A DNA stretch of 64,000 bases from Aliiroseovarius subalbicans (GTDB lineage: Bacteria; Pseudomonadota; Alphaproteobacteria; Rhodobacterales; Rhodobacteraceae), in contig NZ_JALBYQ010000003.1 of NCBI RefSeq assembly GCF_022678625.1, positions 404,743 to 468,742 of the forward strand, written 5' to 3'. Numbering within the stretch: position 1 is the stretch's first letter; each line of letters starts with the position of its first letter. Position numbers and translations under genes: made by a program. Positions 25,906 through 34,510 of this stretch are shown one piece after another. Below the pieces are notes generated by a model that saw only the letters and a program-made list of their open reading frames with translations, searched no databases and was not told the DNA's origin.

Positions 25906-26856
25906 TCAGCCTTGCAGGGCTGCCCACATCTCCAGATCGCGTTCAGCGGTCCAGATGCGGGGCGTGTCGATGCCGCGGGCTTCGTCATAGGCGCGGGCGA
26001 CGTTGAACGGCAGACAGTGTTCATAGATCGCATAGTCGGCGAACTTGGGGTCGCAGGCTTCGCGCACCGCGTCCCAGGCTTCTTTCAATGTGCCACCGCG
26101 TGCGGCGACTTTAGCGGCCGGGAAGTATGTGCTTTCGACGAAATCGCGGGTGCTTTCGATGGCGGATTCAACTGCGGCCTTGCCGATCAGTGCGGCACCG
26201 CGACCCGGCGCAATGGCGTCCACGTCGAAGGATGCGATGTTGTCCAGCGTGCTGCCCCAGTCGCCGAAGTGACCATCGCCGCAATAACAGGCCGAGTGGT
26301 CTTCGACGATATCGCCGGTGAACATGACGTTCTGGTCCGGCACATGGATGACGATATCACCCGCCGTGTGGGCGCGGCCCAGGTGCATCAGGTCGACCCG
26401 GCGGTTGCCAAGGTACACGGTCATGTCATCCGAGAAGGTCGTGGTCGGGTAGGTCAGGCCCGGAATGCTTTCATGCCCTTCGAACAGGCGGGGAAAGCGC
26501 TGGAACTCGCTGTCCCAGTCTTCCTGCCCACGCTCAACAACCATCGCACGGGCGGTGTCGCCCATGATGATCTGGCTGGCGCCATAGGCTGAAGCCCCCA
26601 GCACGCGCACGGCGTGATAATGGGTCAGAACCACGTGGGAGATCGGCTTGTCGGTGACGGTGCGCACGCATTCGATCACCTTGTTGGCCAGACGCGGGGT
26701 GGCCTGTGCTTCGACGATCATCACGCTGTCGTCGCCGATGATGACGCCCGAGTTCGGGTCGCCCTCGGCAGTGAAGGCGTAGACGCCGTCACCAACCTCG
26801 TCAAAAGTGATCTTCTTTTCCGTCATGTCCCCCTGGGACGCGAAAGCCTTGGCCAT
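25906..26856 (-). CDS. Metallo-beta-lactamase-fold hydrolase with altered HxHxDH motif
   Basis: A 316-residue MBL-fold protein. The first metal motif reads THYHAVR: His79 and His81 are kept, but the Asp and His expected at 83 and 84 are Val and Arg. The later metal-binding region GRAHTAGDIVIHVPDQNVMFTGDIV is intact. I recall related Roseobacter proteins with the same variant, so it is probably a family trait rather than damage, and suggests a changed metal site. The reaction is unknown; a lactone or thioester hydrolase in aromatic degradation is possible. AAGGA precedes ATG 26856, which is 4 bases after the upstream stop. Confidence 0.85.
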   Translation of the reverse strand: MAKAFASQGDMTEKKITFDEVGDGVYAFTAEGDPNSGVIIGDDSVMIVEAQATPRLANKVIECVRTVTDKPISHVVLTHYHAVRVLGASAYGASQIIMGDTARAMVVERGQEDWDSEFQRFPRLFEGHESIPGLTYPTTTFSDDMTVYLGNRRVDLMHLGRAHTAGDIVIHVPDQNVMFTGDIVEDHSACYCGDGHFGDWGSTLDNIASFDVDAIAPGRGAALIGKAAVESAIESTRDFVESTYFPAAKVAARGGTLKEAWDAVREACDPKFADYAIYEHCLPFNVARAYDEARGIDTPRIWTAERDLEMWAALQG

Positions 26857-26860
26857 GTGT

Positions 26861-27388
26861 TTAATCCTTGATGTCGTAGGTGAGGTCGAGAATGCCGCCC
26901 GGTCGCGCGGAACTGGCAGTCAAAGTCAGGTTGCGGGTTAGGCCGGTGGTGAACAGCGGGCGACCGCCGCCCAGCACCACCGGCATGATGAAAACGCGCA
27001 GGCTGTGAAACAGGCCCGCATCCAGAGCGGCGCGTTGGGTTTCGCCGCCGCCCATGATCCAGACGGTTTCGTGACCGTCCTTTGCGATTGCGCGACGCAG
27101 GGTGTCGATGTTCCCGGCCGCGGCGATGTGATCGCCCGAGAAATCCTTGCGATGGCTCAATACATATCCGGGTCGGTCCTCATAGGGCCAGCCCCAGCCC
27201 ATCACCTGGTCGTAGGTCGGGCGCCCCATGACAAGGGCGTCCACACCCTTGATGAAATCACCATAGCCGCCATCATCCCCGCCGTCGCTCATCGCGGCGT
27301 TGAACGGGTCCAGCCAGGCCACGCCGCCATCCGGCGTGGCGATGAAGCCATCAAGGCTCATGGCGATATATCCAACAAAGCGCGTCAC
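26861..27388 (-). CDS. Dihydrofolate reductase-like (RibD C-terminal domain) protein
   Basis: RibD_C/DHFR-fold oxidoreductase of 175 residues. GYIAMSLDGFIATPDGGVAWL opens the fold in two adjacent blocks, ALVMGRPTYDQVMGW lies near residue 65, and VWIMGGGETQRAAL near residue 120 binds NADPH. Substrate unknown; such YyaP/YwjB-like proteins rarely have a proven role. I chose GTG 27388 because AGGAAG lies 6 bases upstream and homology begins there; ATG 27406 is an alternative. It is first in the operon leading into the MBL gene. Confidence 0.78.
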   Translation of the reverse strand: MTRFVGYIAMSLDGFIATPDGGVAWLDPFNAAMSDGGDDGGYGDFIKGVDALVMGRPTYDQVMGWGWPYEDRPGYVLSHRKDFSGDHIAAAGNIDTLRRAIAKDGHETVWIMGGGETQRAALDAGLFHSLRVFIMPVVLGGGRPLFTTGLTRNLTLTASSARPGGILDLTYDIKD

Positions 27389-27434
27389 TGCATACTTCCT
27401 AGACATGGGCGGGGGCGTGTGATTCCATCCCCGC

Positions 27435-27998
27435 ATGTTTGAACGTCGTTTTCTGCCCTATTGGGCCACCGGTTTCGTGTTTGTCGCAACCCTTGTGATT
27501 CTGTGGGCGATGGGGCGCAATCTGATCTGCCCGTGTGGCGACATCCGTTTGTGGTATGCGGGCGATGACAGCGGGCAGAACTCTCAGCACCTGTTGGATT
27601 GGTATGCGCCCAGCCACCTGATCCACGGGCTGCTGTTCTATGGCGCGACCTTCCTGGTGATGCGCAAGTTGGCGCTTGGCTGGCGTTTGCTGGCGGCCAC
27701 GCTGGTCGAATGCGCCTGGGAGGTTGTCGAAAACACCGAGGCCGTGATCAACCGCTACCGTGAATTCACCGTGAGCGGCGAATACTGGGGCGATGCGGTG
27801 ATCAACTCGGCGATGGACATCGGCGCGATGTTTCTGGGCTTCTGGCTGGCCCTGCGCCTGCCGGTCTGGCTGTCCGTGGCGATCATCGTGGGGTTCGAAC
27901 TGATCACTATATTCGTGATCCGCGACGGGCTGGCGCTGAACGTCATCATGCTTTTGTGGCCCAGCGAAGCAATCCTGAACTGGCAAAGCGGTATATGA
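27435..27998 (+). CDS. DUF2585 integral membrane protein
   Basis: A 187-residue membrane protein with about five hydrophobic segments. The region CPCGDIRLWYAGDDSGQNSQ, the block DWYAPSHLIHGLLFYG and the block ECAWEVVENTEAVINRYRE are typical of DUF2585 (UPF0314) proteins of alphaproteobacteria. Function unknown. It is the only + strand gene between the two aromatic-catabolism operons, divergent from the DHFR-like gene and convergent with fahA. Confidence 0.85.
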   Translation: MFERRFLPYWATGFVFVATLVILWAMGRNLICPCGDIRLWYAGDDSGQNSQHLLDWYAPSHLIHGLLFYGATFLVMRKLALGWRLLAATLVECAWEVVENTEAVINRYREFTVSGEYWGDAVINSAMDIGAMFLGFWLALRLPVWLSVAIIVGFELITIFVIRDGLALNVIMLLWPSEAILNWQSGI

Positions 27999-28019
27999 CA
28001 TCCAGCGCCCCACGATCCT

Positions 28020-29282
28020 TTAGCGCTTGAAGGGGTCGGTCAGCGCCGGCAGCACCGTGCCGGCGCAATCGCCAAAGCCGATCTGATAGCCATTGCCCTT
28101 GGCCGCACCCTTCAGGGTCAGCGTATCACCATCCTCAAGGAAGGTGCGGGTCTCACCGGTGTCCAGCGTCAGGGGTTCCTTGCCGCCCCAGCTGAGTTCC
28201 AGAAGCGAGCCGCGCTCGGGCTTCGTTGGGCCGGAAATGGTGCCGGAGCCCAAAAGATCGCCCACGTTCATCGCGCAGCCTGACGTGGTGTGATGTGCCA
28301 ATTGCTGCGCGGCCGAATAATACATCTGCGCATAGTTCGTGCGCGCGATGGTGGTTTCCGCTTTGCCTTCGGGGGCAAGCGTCACCTCCAAGTCGATGTC
28401 GAACAGGCCGGGCTTGGGCTCGGCCAGGTAAGGCAGAAGCTCTTTCTCACGCTCGGGCGTGGTGGTGCGGAACGGCTCCAACGCGATGGCGGGCACGATC
28501 CACGGGCTGATCGTCGTCGCGGTCGCCTTGGCCTGAAACGGGCCAAGCGGCTGGTATTCCCAGGCCTGGATGTCGCGCGCGGACCAGTCGTTCAGAAGGA
28601 CATAGCCGAAGATATTCGCGTCCGCTTCGCCCACCGTGATCGGGCCGTCCGAGGGCTGACCGACGATGGCGCCCATCTCCAGCTCCAGATCGAATCGTTT
28701 GCACGGGTCGAACGACGGCATCTGAGCGTCCGGCGCCTTCAACTGCCCCCAGGGGCGGCGCACATCGGTGCCCGACACGACGACGGACGAGGCGCGACCG
28801 TTATACCCGATCGGGATGTGCAGCCAGTTCGGCGGCAGCGCGTTCTCAGCGCCCCGGAACATCGTGCCCACGTTCACGGCGTGGTTTTTGCCAGCATAGA
28901 AATCGGTGTATTCCGACACGGCGAAGGGCATGTGCATCTCTGCATCCGCCTGCGCCACCAGGTAGCCTTTCAGTGCCGCCTGCGTGTCAGCATCCGCATC
29001 CGCGCCCAGCAGCTCCTGCAGGGAGTCGCGGAACCCGGTCCAAACCTCGGCGCCCATGTCCATGAATTCGTTCCACATCGGCAGATCGAACACCGGAACC
29101 TCGTCGATCTTGATCACGCCGGCTTCTTCCAGCGCGGTCACGTCCAGGATCATGTCCCCGATCGCCACGCCGCAATGCGGGTCGCTGTCGTCGGTGGAAA
29201 ACACGCCATAGGGCAGGTTGTTCAGCGGAAACGGGGTGTCGGCAGTGTTGGCTGAAGCCACCCAGGATTTCATCAGGCTCAC
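28020..29282 (-). CDS. fahA: Fumarylacetoacetase
   Basis: Last enzyme of homogentisate (tyrosine/phenylalanine) breakdown, splitting fumarylacetoacetate to fumarate and acetoacetate. It has the N-terminal SH3-like part (KSWVASANT, NNLPYGVFS) and the FAH catalytic domain with DFYAGKNHA near residue 128, DLELEMGAIVG near 205, LLNDWSARDIQAWE near 235 and GTISGP near 355. I favour GTG 29282, with AAGGAT six bases upstream, giving 420 residues; ATG 29273 is the alternative. It follows hmgA by about 25 bp in one operon. The isomerase gene maiA is not here. Confidence 0.93.
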   Translation of the reverse strand: MSLMKSWVASANTADTPFPLNNLPYGVFSTDDSDPHCGVAIGDMILDVTALEEAGVIKIDEVPVFDLPMWNEFMDMGAEVWTGFRDSLQELLGADADADTQAALKGYLVAQADAEMHMPFAVSEYTDFYAGKNHAVNVGTMFRGAENALPPNWLHIPIGYNGRASSVVVSGTDVRRPWGQLKAPDAQMPSFDPCKRFDLELEMGAIVGQPSDGPITVGEADANIFGYVLLNDWSARDIQAWEYQPLGPFQAKATATTISPWIVPAIALEPFRTTTPEREKELLPYLAEPKPGLFDIDLEVTLAPEGKAETTIARTNYAQMYYSAAQQLAHHTTSGCAMNVGDLLGSGTISGPTKPERGSLLELSWGGKEPLTLDTGETRTFLEDGDTLTLKGAAKGNGYQIGFGDCAGTVLPALTDPFKR

Positions 29283-29307
29283 GTTGGTATCCTTTCCCAA
29301 ATCGGGG

Positions 29308-30666
29308 TTATTTCTTGCCGGGGGTGCCGTCGAATTTCTTTTCGATATCCGACCAGCAATCGATGTAGTCATCCTGCAACGGCGCGTCCTTGGCGGCAAA
29401 GGCCGTCAGGTGCTGCGGGAACCGGGTTTCGAACATGAAGGACATGGTGTTGTCCAGCTTGTCAGGCCCCAGGTTCGCGTTCGAGGCCTTCTCGAACGCC
29501 TCCTTATCGGGCCCGTGCGGCAGCATCATGTTGTGAAGGCTCATCCCGCCGGGAACAAAGCCCTGCGGTTTGGCGTCATATTCGCCGTAAATGTTCCCCA
29601 TCAGCTCGGACATCACGTTCTTGTGGTACCACGGCGGGCGGAACGTGTCCTCCATCACCATCCAGCGTTCGCGGAACAAGACAAAGTCGATGTTCGCCGT
29701 GCCGGGCTGGCCTGACGGCGCGGTCAGCACCGTGAAGATTGACGGGTCCGGGTGGTCGAACAGGATCGAGCCAACCGGGCAATAGGTGCGCAGGTCGTAT
29801 TTCACCGGGGCGTAGTTGCCGTGCCAGGCGACCACGTCCAGCGGGCTGTGGCCGATATGGGTGACGTGGAATTGGCCGCACCATTTGATCGTGACGGTCG
29901 AGGGCACCTCGCGGTCCTCGAACGCGGCCACGGGTGATTTGAAATCGCGCGGATTGGCCATGCAATTCGCGCCGATCGGGCCACGGCCCGGAAGCTCATA
30001 TTTCTGGCCATAGTTTTCGCAGACAAACCCGCGGGCCGGGCCGTCAACGACCTCAACCCGATACAGCAGGCCACGGGGCAAAATGGCGATTTCCTGTGGC
30101 GCCAGGTCGATCACGCCCAACTCGGTATAGAACCGCAAGCGGCCCTGCTGCGGCACGACCAGAAGCTCACTGTCGGCCGAGAAGAAATAGTCATCCACCA
30201 TCGACTCGGTCACCAGATAGATGTGCGAGGCCATGCCAACCTGCGTGTTCACGTCACCTGCCGTGGTCATCGTGCGCATCCCGGTGATCCAGGTCAGACC
30301 CTCTTCGGTCGGGACCGGGTCCCAGCGATATTGGCCCAGCGAGATGACATCGGGGTCCACGTTCGGAGCGGATTTCCACAGCGGTACGTCAACCTTTTCG
30401 TAACGGTGCGAATGCTTGACCGACGGGCGGATGCGATAGCACCAGGTGCGTTCGTTCTGATGCGCGGGCGCGGTGAAGGCGGTGCCAGACAATTGTTCGC
30501 CATAAAGGCCATAGTTGCACTTCTGCGGGCTGTTCATGCCTTGTGGCAGGGCCCCCGGAAGCGCCTCGGTTTCAAAGTCGTTGCCGAAGCCGGGCATATA
30601 GCCTTCTGTCGTGCCGACACTGGTCTCGGCACGCGTCATGGCGCGCGTCGCGGAACTGGTGGTCAT
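29308..30666 (-). CDS. hmgA: Homogentisate 1,2-dioxygenase
   Basis: Fe(II) ring-cleavage enzyme opening homogentisate to maleylacetoacetate. The 452-residue protein shows the family start [20 protein letters not shown], as adjacent short blocks, and the metal-site region [15 protein letters not shown] near residue 355, which contains His and Glu ligands. Length is normal. ATG 30666 is supported by GGGGGA about 7 bases upstream; the frame extends to 30690 but would run through the putative operator. It is first in the hmgA-fahA operon. Confidence 0.95.
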   Translation of the reverse strand: MTTSSATRAMTRAETSVGTTEGYMPGFGNDFETEALPGALPQGMNSPQKCNYGLYGEQLSGTAFTAPAHQNERTWCYRIRPSVKHSHRYEKVDVPLWKSAPNVDPDVISLGQYRWDPVPTEEGLTWITGMRTMTTAGDVNTQVGMASHIYLVTESMVDDYFFSADSELLVVPQQGRLRFYTELGVIDLAPQEIAILPRGLLYRVEVVDGPARGFVCENYGQKYELPGRGPIGANCMANPRDFKSPVAAFEDREVPSTVTIKWCGQFHVTHIGHSPLDVVAWHGNYAPVKYDLRTYCPVGSILFDHPDPSIFTVLTAPSGQPGTANIDFVLFRERWMVMEDTFRPPWYHKNVMSELMGNIYGEYDAKPQGFVPGGMSLHNMMLPHGPDKEAFEKASNANLGPDKLDNTMSFMFETRFPQHLTAFAAKDAPLQDDYIDCWSDIEKKFDGTPGKK

Positions 30667-30684
30667 CGCGTTTCCCCCAAAATG

Positions 30685-30701
30685 ATGCACATGTTATGCA
30701 T
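30685..30701. promoter_or_regulatory. Inverted repeat upstream of hmgA
   Basis: ATGCACATGTTATGCAT contains 5-bp arms (ATGCA/TGCAT) around a 7-bp spacer, 18 bp before the hmgA start. The left half-site reads GATGCA, like GACGCA in the dyad before the hydroxylase gene. It is a candidate operator for a homogentisate-pathway regulator. Confidence 0.5.
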
Positions 30702-30873
30702 TTCCTGTTTGCAGGTCGGACAGTATCGTTTCAGTTGCAACGAAGTCAAGTGTGGGCCGCCGCCGCGCGCCCGTCGCCGCTGCCCTCGAATCTCCCGACA
30801 ATTTGAAAGGTTAAGCTTCCGGTCACGCCAACCTGATATCCACGGACTTGGGTGAAATAAATGAGGTGGTGGG

Positions 30874-30963
30874 ATGAGTGCGCAGTCAAATGCGCCCATC
30901 GTCATCAAGAAAGTCAAGAAAGTGGTTGCCGGTGGCCACCACGGTGGTGCCTGGAAGGTGGCT
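30874..30963 (+). pseudogene. motB: motB remnant (first 30 codons only)
   Basis: The first 30 residues, ending GGHHGGAWKVA, match the conserved cytoplasmic N-terminus of alphaproteobacterial MotB, which normally continues as YADFVTAMMAFF into the single membrane helix. Here the frame changes to unrelated sequence after WKVA and stops at 31134. The membrane helix, plug and OmpA-like peptidoglycan-binding domain are absent. The 236 bp from 30964 to 31199 contain no gene I recognise. The stub adjoins other flagellar genes, so it most likely marks the edge of a deletion in a flagellar cluster. Confidence 0.75.
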
Positions 30964-31199
30964 ATTGACTTTATTCCTTCAGTCATGCGGCGCTTTTGCG
31001 CCGGGTTGGAGATCCGCCCACAAGGAACGGGTTCAAGAGCCATTCTGACTTCTACGGATGTTCGGCTTGGCCGATCCGCGCCACCCCCTCAGGATGCCGG
31101 GACACCCTGCGCCGAAGTGCTGAACGAACTCTAAACGTGAGCGTTCAGAATGCATCGGATTTGAAGAAAAACGTGTGAACTTGGTGATGTCCTGCGGCG

Positions 31200-31553
31200 T
31201 CAGGCCCGCCGCTCAAAGGTGGACTTCGCCGGCATGAGGTTGGCGCTTTGCCCTCCTGCATCGTATGTGCGCAATTGGGATTTTCGGGTCTTCAGCGCCT
31301 CAAGTTGGCGCGAAACGGACTTGATACCACGCGCAACGGCAACCAAAAGTTCCTGATTGCGGTCTGCCTTCGTACGAATGCGTTCGACAACCGATGCGTC
31401 GTCGGTCGCGCCTTGTAACCGCGCCAGCAGTTTGTCCTTTTCCGGCGCCACGCGCACCAGGCCATCAAAGTTGCCCAACAGGATCAACTGGCGTTCATGG
31501 TCCAAAAGCCGTTCCAACGCGGCTGGAATATCCGGAAGATCAAACAGCACCAT
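31200..31553 (-). CDS. FlgN-like flagellar export chaperone (putative)
   Basis: A 117-residue, helical, charged protein. Its position and pattern (LERLLDHERQLILLGNFDGLV near the start as one helix, then a long helix with ERIRTKADRNQELLVAVARGIKSV) resemble small FlgN-type chaperones of hook-filament proteins in Rhodobacteraceae. The assignment relies mainly on context because FlgN is poorly conserved. Its start overlaps the end of the flgJ/cheL-like gene by 14 bp, so the two form one operon. Confidence 0.6.
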   Translation of the reverse strand: MVLFDLPDIPAALERLLDHERQLILLGNFDGLVRVAPEKDKLLARLQGATDDASVVERIRTKADRNQELLVAVARGIKSVSRQLEALKTRKSQLRTYDAGGQSANLMPAKSTFERRA

Positions 31554-31842
31554 CGGCCCGCTCCTTTAGCGCTTCAAACAAGCTTTGCGCCAGGCCGATA
31601 CCGCCGGATTCGACCATCTGTTCCGCCTGTGCCTGTCGCAGGAAGGACCCGAACTGATCCTCCCCGCTGCCTCCACCGAACAGATCAGGCGTTTTGCCCA
31701 GACCCGCGCTTTTCAGCATTTCGGCCAGGAAGCTGGCCTCCAGATCCCGCGCGGCCTGCATCAGGGCCTGATCTCCGGATGGTGCCCTCTGGGTCGTTTG
31801 CGCGATCGAAGGCGCGTGTGTCGTGGGCAGAATCTGGGTCAT
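31540..31842 (-). CDS. Rod-binding protein, FlgJ N-domain/CheL type
   Basis: A 100-residue protein with the rod-binding domain of FlgJ but no muramidase domain, the form called CheL in alphaproteobacteria. The block ARDLEASFLAEMLKSAG and the downstream FGSFLRQAQAEQMVESGGIGLAQSLFEAL, as neighbouring segments, are diagnostic. It probably helps rod assembly in the periplasm. It is divergent from fliK and is translated ahead of the flgN-like gene. Confidence 0.8.
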   Translation of the reverse strand: MTQILPTTHAPSIAQTTQRAPSGDQALMQAARDLEASFLAEMLKSAGLGKTPDLFGGGSGEDQFGSFLRQAQAEQMVESGGIGLAQSLFEALKERADGAV

Positions 31843-31958
31843 GGTGATTCTCTCGAATTGGAAGCACTTCCGTCGAATATGGCTTCAGTCGGTAAAGATT
31901 GAGTAACCCCGTTCTGCCATAGTCCCTGCAAACGGTGTCAGAATACCCGGAACAGAAC

Positions 31959-33653
31959 ATGCAGATTGCCTTGCCCACCCTTGCGTCTTTCCTTCCCGAA
32001 GAAACGGGAAAGGATGGTGCCGGAATCGTAACCCCTGAGCATGGATTGGAATTCGCCGCGCTTGTCTTGCACGCGTCTGACCGGGCTCAGCTCGGGCCTC
32101 CAAATCAGGAGTTTTTCGGCGCTAGCAGCCTTGCAGGCACAGAACAGGCTTCGCCCGATGTGCTGACGACCGAATTCGAGTTGCAAACCTTGCCAACGCG
32201 AAAGGAAAGCGGCCCCGTGGTGTTTGGCTTCGAGAGCCCGCTGTATCCGGTGCAAGAAGACGCAATATCCTACGGTCCAGAGTTGGCATTTGTATCACCG
32301 CCTTCTGAGGGTGAGATTGATCCGAGTCCTTCATCTCCTCTGCCGGTGGCGCTTGCACCGCCAGCGCAATGGGCCGGGGAATTCTCACCACCAAACCCGG
32401 TTTCGCCGTCTCCCTTGGCAATGTCATCGGGGTCAATGTTTGTCGCGCAGCCTCAAACCGAGGGTTTGCAAGTGAAGGCTGCAATGCCCGCGCCCACTTC
32501 CCTTGCGCCACCGACGCCCAATCCGATGATAGAAGAGGAGGGGGACCGGGCGTCAGATGCGCGCGTGTGGTCCAAGGCATCCCGAGATCCGAACTTGCCC
32601 GCCCATGTGAACGCGCCGCAGACAACCGCTCCCCAGCCCAATAACAACGCGACGCCAGGTCAGGTCGCTTCGTCTGTTGTCACCGATGCAGGCCTTGCAT
32701 CCGGCCAGCGGCCGGAGCCTCTCGAATCGAATGTTCAAGGCGCGGCCCCTGTTGAAGGGCGAAGCCAACGCGCCGGGCAGGGCTTTATAAGTGCTCCAGC
32801 TCAGATCTTACATCCGCCTGCTTTGACGAAAGAGCCTGACAGAGGTCGCCCGCCGGAGTCGTCGTCTCGCGGTGTGGAGCGGAACCCTTCTTCGCCCACT
32901 GGAGCGGTCCAAACGAATGTCAGCGAGGCAAAAGCGCAAGGGCAACCCCTGACCACCACGCAGGTTCACCTGTCCGCCCAGATGTCTACACCGCCAGCGC
33001 GTCGCGTGGACCGGGAGTGGCAGGCCGAAGGGAATTTCGACCCGTTGCCCAGTCGGGAAGAACGGACACAGGTCCCGGCTATGTCACCGGTCTCCCCGCC
33101 GCTGCGGGCGGACTTGAGTCTTTCGCCGCCCATGCAAACGCTTGAGGTCATCGATACCTTCGTGCCCGAACAGGGGGTGTTGGAAATTCAATCCACGACG
33201 CCAGGGGTCACGCGGGAAGGGAGTGTTTCCGCGCAGCCGGATATTCCACGCCATATTGCCCAGCAGTTGGTCGAAGTTGCCCGCGCGCTACCGGATCGCC
33301 CGGTTGAGCTGACGCTCAATCCCGAGGAGCTCGGCCGTCTGCGCCTGACATTCACTGTTGAAAGCGGAGCCATGGCTGTCGCCGTGACTGTCGAGCGCCC
33401 CGAAACGCTTGATCTCATGCGGCGTCATATCGATCTTTTGGGCCAGGACCTGCGCGAGCTTGGTTATCGCGAGGTCAGCTTTGCCTTTTCGCACGGCGCT
33501 GCGGGGGGTGGTTCAAATGCGGATAAAGACGGGCGGTCACCCGGCACACCTTCACTTGATCCCGAAGAAGCCACCGAAACCGCGACCAATCGAGAGCCCC
33601 CTCCGATGCGCCTGACGCTTGGGGCCGGGGCTGGTATCGACATTCGCATCTGA
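31959..33653 (+). CDS. fliK: Flagellar hook-length control protein FliK
   Basis: Molecular ruler and substrate-specificity switch of the flagellar export apparatus. The 564-residue product has a long, low-complexity Pro/Ser/Gln-rich ruler region and the conserved C-terminal domain VELTLNPEELGRLRLTFTVE, near residue 448, followed by MAVAVTVERPETLDLMRRHI. Start ATG 31959 has GGAACAG upstream; GTG 31935 is an alternative. It is followed by flgD after 11 bp. Confidence 0.88.
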   Translation: MQIALPTLASFLPEETGKDGAGIVTPEHGLEFAALVLHASDRAQLGPPNQEFFGASSLAGTEQASPDVLTTEFELQTLPTRKESGPVVFGFESPLYPVQEDAISYGPELAFVSPPSEGEIDPSPSSPLPVALAPPAQWAGEFSPPNPVSPSPLAMSSGSMFVAQPQTEGLQVKAAMPAPTSLAPPTPNPMIEEEGDRASDARVWSKASRDPNLPAHVNAPQTTAPQPNNNATPGQVASSVVTDAGLASGQRPEPLESNVQGAAPVEGRSQRAGQGFISAPAQILHPPALTKEPDRGRPPESSSRGVERNPSSPTGAVQTNVSEAKAQGQPLTTTQVHLSAQMSTPPARRVDREWQAEGNFDPLPSREERTQVPAMSPVSPPLRADLSLSPPMQTLEVIDTFVPEQGVLEIQSTTPGVTREGSVSAQPDIPRHIAQQLVEVARALPDRPVELTLNPEELGRLRLTFTVESGAMAVAVTVERPETLDLMRRHIDLLGQDLRELGYREVSFAFSHGAAGGGSNADKDGRSPGTPSLDPEEATETATNREPPPMRLTLGAGAGIDIRI

Positions 33654-33664
33654 GGAAACGGAAA

Positions 33665-34345
33665 ATGGACATCTCTCAAACCACCCAAGCGGCATCCGCC
33701 GCGCAAGTCGCCACGAAAACCGCGCAATCTACCGCGTCAGAGGCGATGATCAGCTCGGATTTTGAAACTTTTCTGAAGATGCTGACAGCGCAAATGGAAA
33801 ATCAGGACCCCCTCAATCCGATTGAATCGACAGATTATGCGGTGCAGCTGGCAACGTTTTCGGGGGTCGAACAGCAGGTGCAGACCAACGACCTTCTGAA
33901 AGGCCTGGCCGGTCAGCTGGGGTTGATGGGCATGTCGGACCTGGCGGGCTGGGTCGGGATGGAGGCGCGCGTCGCCGCGCCAACCTACTTTGACGGAAGC
34001 CCTGTCACCCTGTCGCCGACGCCGCCAAGCACGGCAGACCAGGCGGTGCTGGTGGTGCGCGACAGATCCGGTGCCGAGGTCAGCCGAACCCCCGTGCCCG
34101 CGTCGTCTGACCCAATGGAATGGGCCGGGATGGACCCCTATGGCAACCCCCTGCCGAAGGATACTTATACGTTCGAGCTGGAAAGCTATGGCAACGGATA
34201 CCTCCTGTCGACCGAACCCGTGAAGGCTTACTCCCTCATCACGGAAACCCAGATGCGCGGCACTGAAATGGTTCTGGTCCTGGAAGGGGGCGCGACGATT
34301 GAGGCTGACGCTGTGTCCGCGCTGCGCGATCCGTCCCTAAGGTAA
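33665..34345 (+). CDS. flgD: Flagellar hook assembly (capping) protein FlgD
   Basis: Hook cap scaffold, 226 residues. The N-terminal signature FLKMLTAQMENQDPLNPIES (residues about 36-55) and YAVQLATFSGVEQQVQTND are diagnostic of FlgD. The C-terminal half has the FlgD beta domains, with the PMEWAGMDPYGNPLPKDTYTF region. It ends the four-gene flagellar group; no other hook or basal-body gene follows before ubiB. Confidence 0.93.
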   Translation: MDISQTTQAASAAQVATKTAQSTASEAMISSDFETFLKMLTAQMENQDPLNPIESTDYAVQLATFSGVEQQVQTNDLLKGLAGQLGLMGMSDLAGWVGMEARVAAPTYFDGSPVTLSPTPPSTADQAVLVVRDRSGAEVSRTPVPASSDPMEWAGMDPYGNPLPKDTYTFELESYGNGYLLSTEPVKAYSLITETQMRGTEMVLVLEGGATIEADAVSALRDPSLR

Positions 34346-34510
34346 TCCGGCAAGGCCGCTTGGCGCAGGACATGATGGCGGTCCGCCACGCCCAAACTGC
34401 CTTGAATGCCCCTTGTTGATTGTCTGACCGACCTGGCCCGGCGCATCTGGGGTGCTGCGGAGAGCACACCAGTGAACATCGTCATGCCCCGGCGATGTGG
34501 AAAAAACCGA

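Noticed and set aside
30964..31178. Continuation of the motB-stub frame and nearby short frames
   Set aside because: Composition and sequence match no family I know. I considered an insertion-sequence remnant but saw no terminal repeats or transposase motif.
34346..34510. Possible gene or origin between flgD and ubiB
   Set aside because: Only short frames and a weak ACATCG/CGATGT hairpin; a single GTGGAAAAA is not a DnaA-box cluster.
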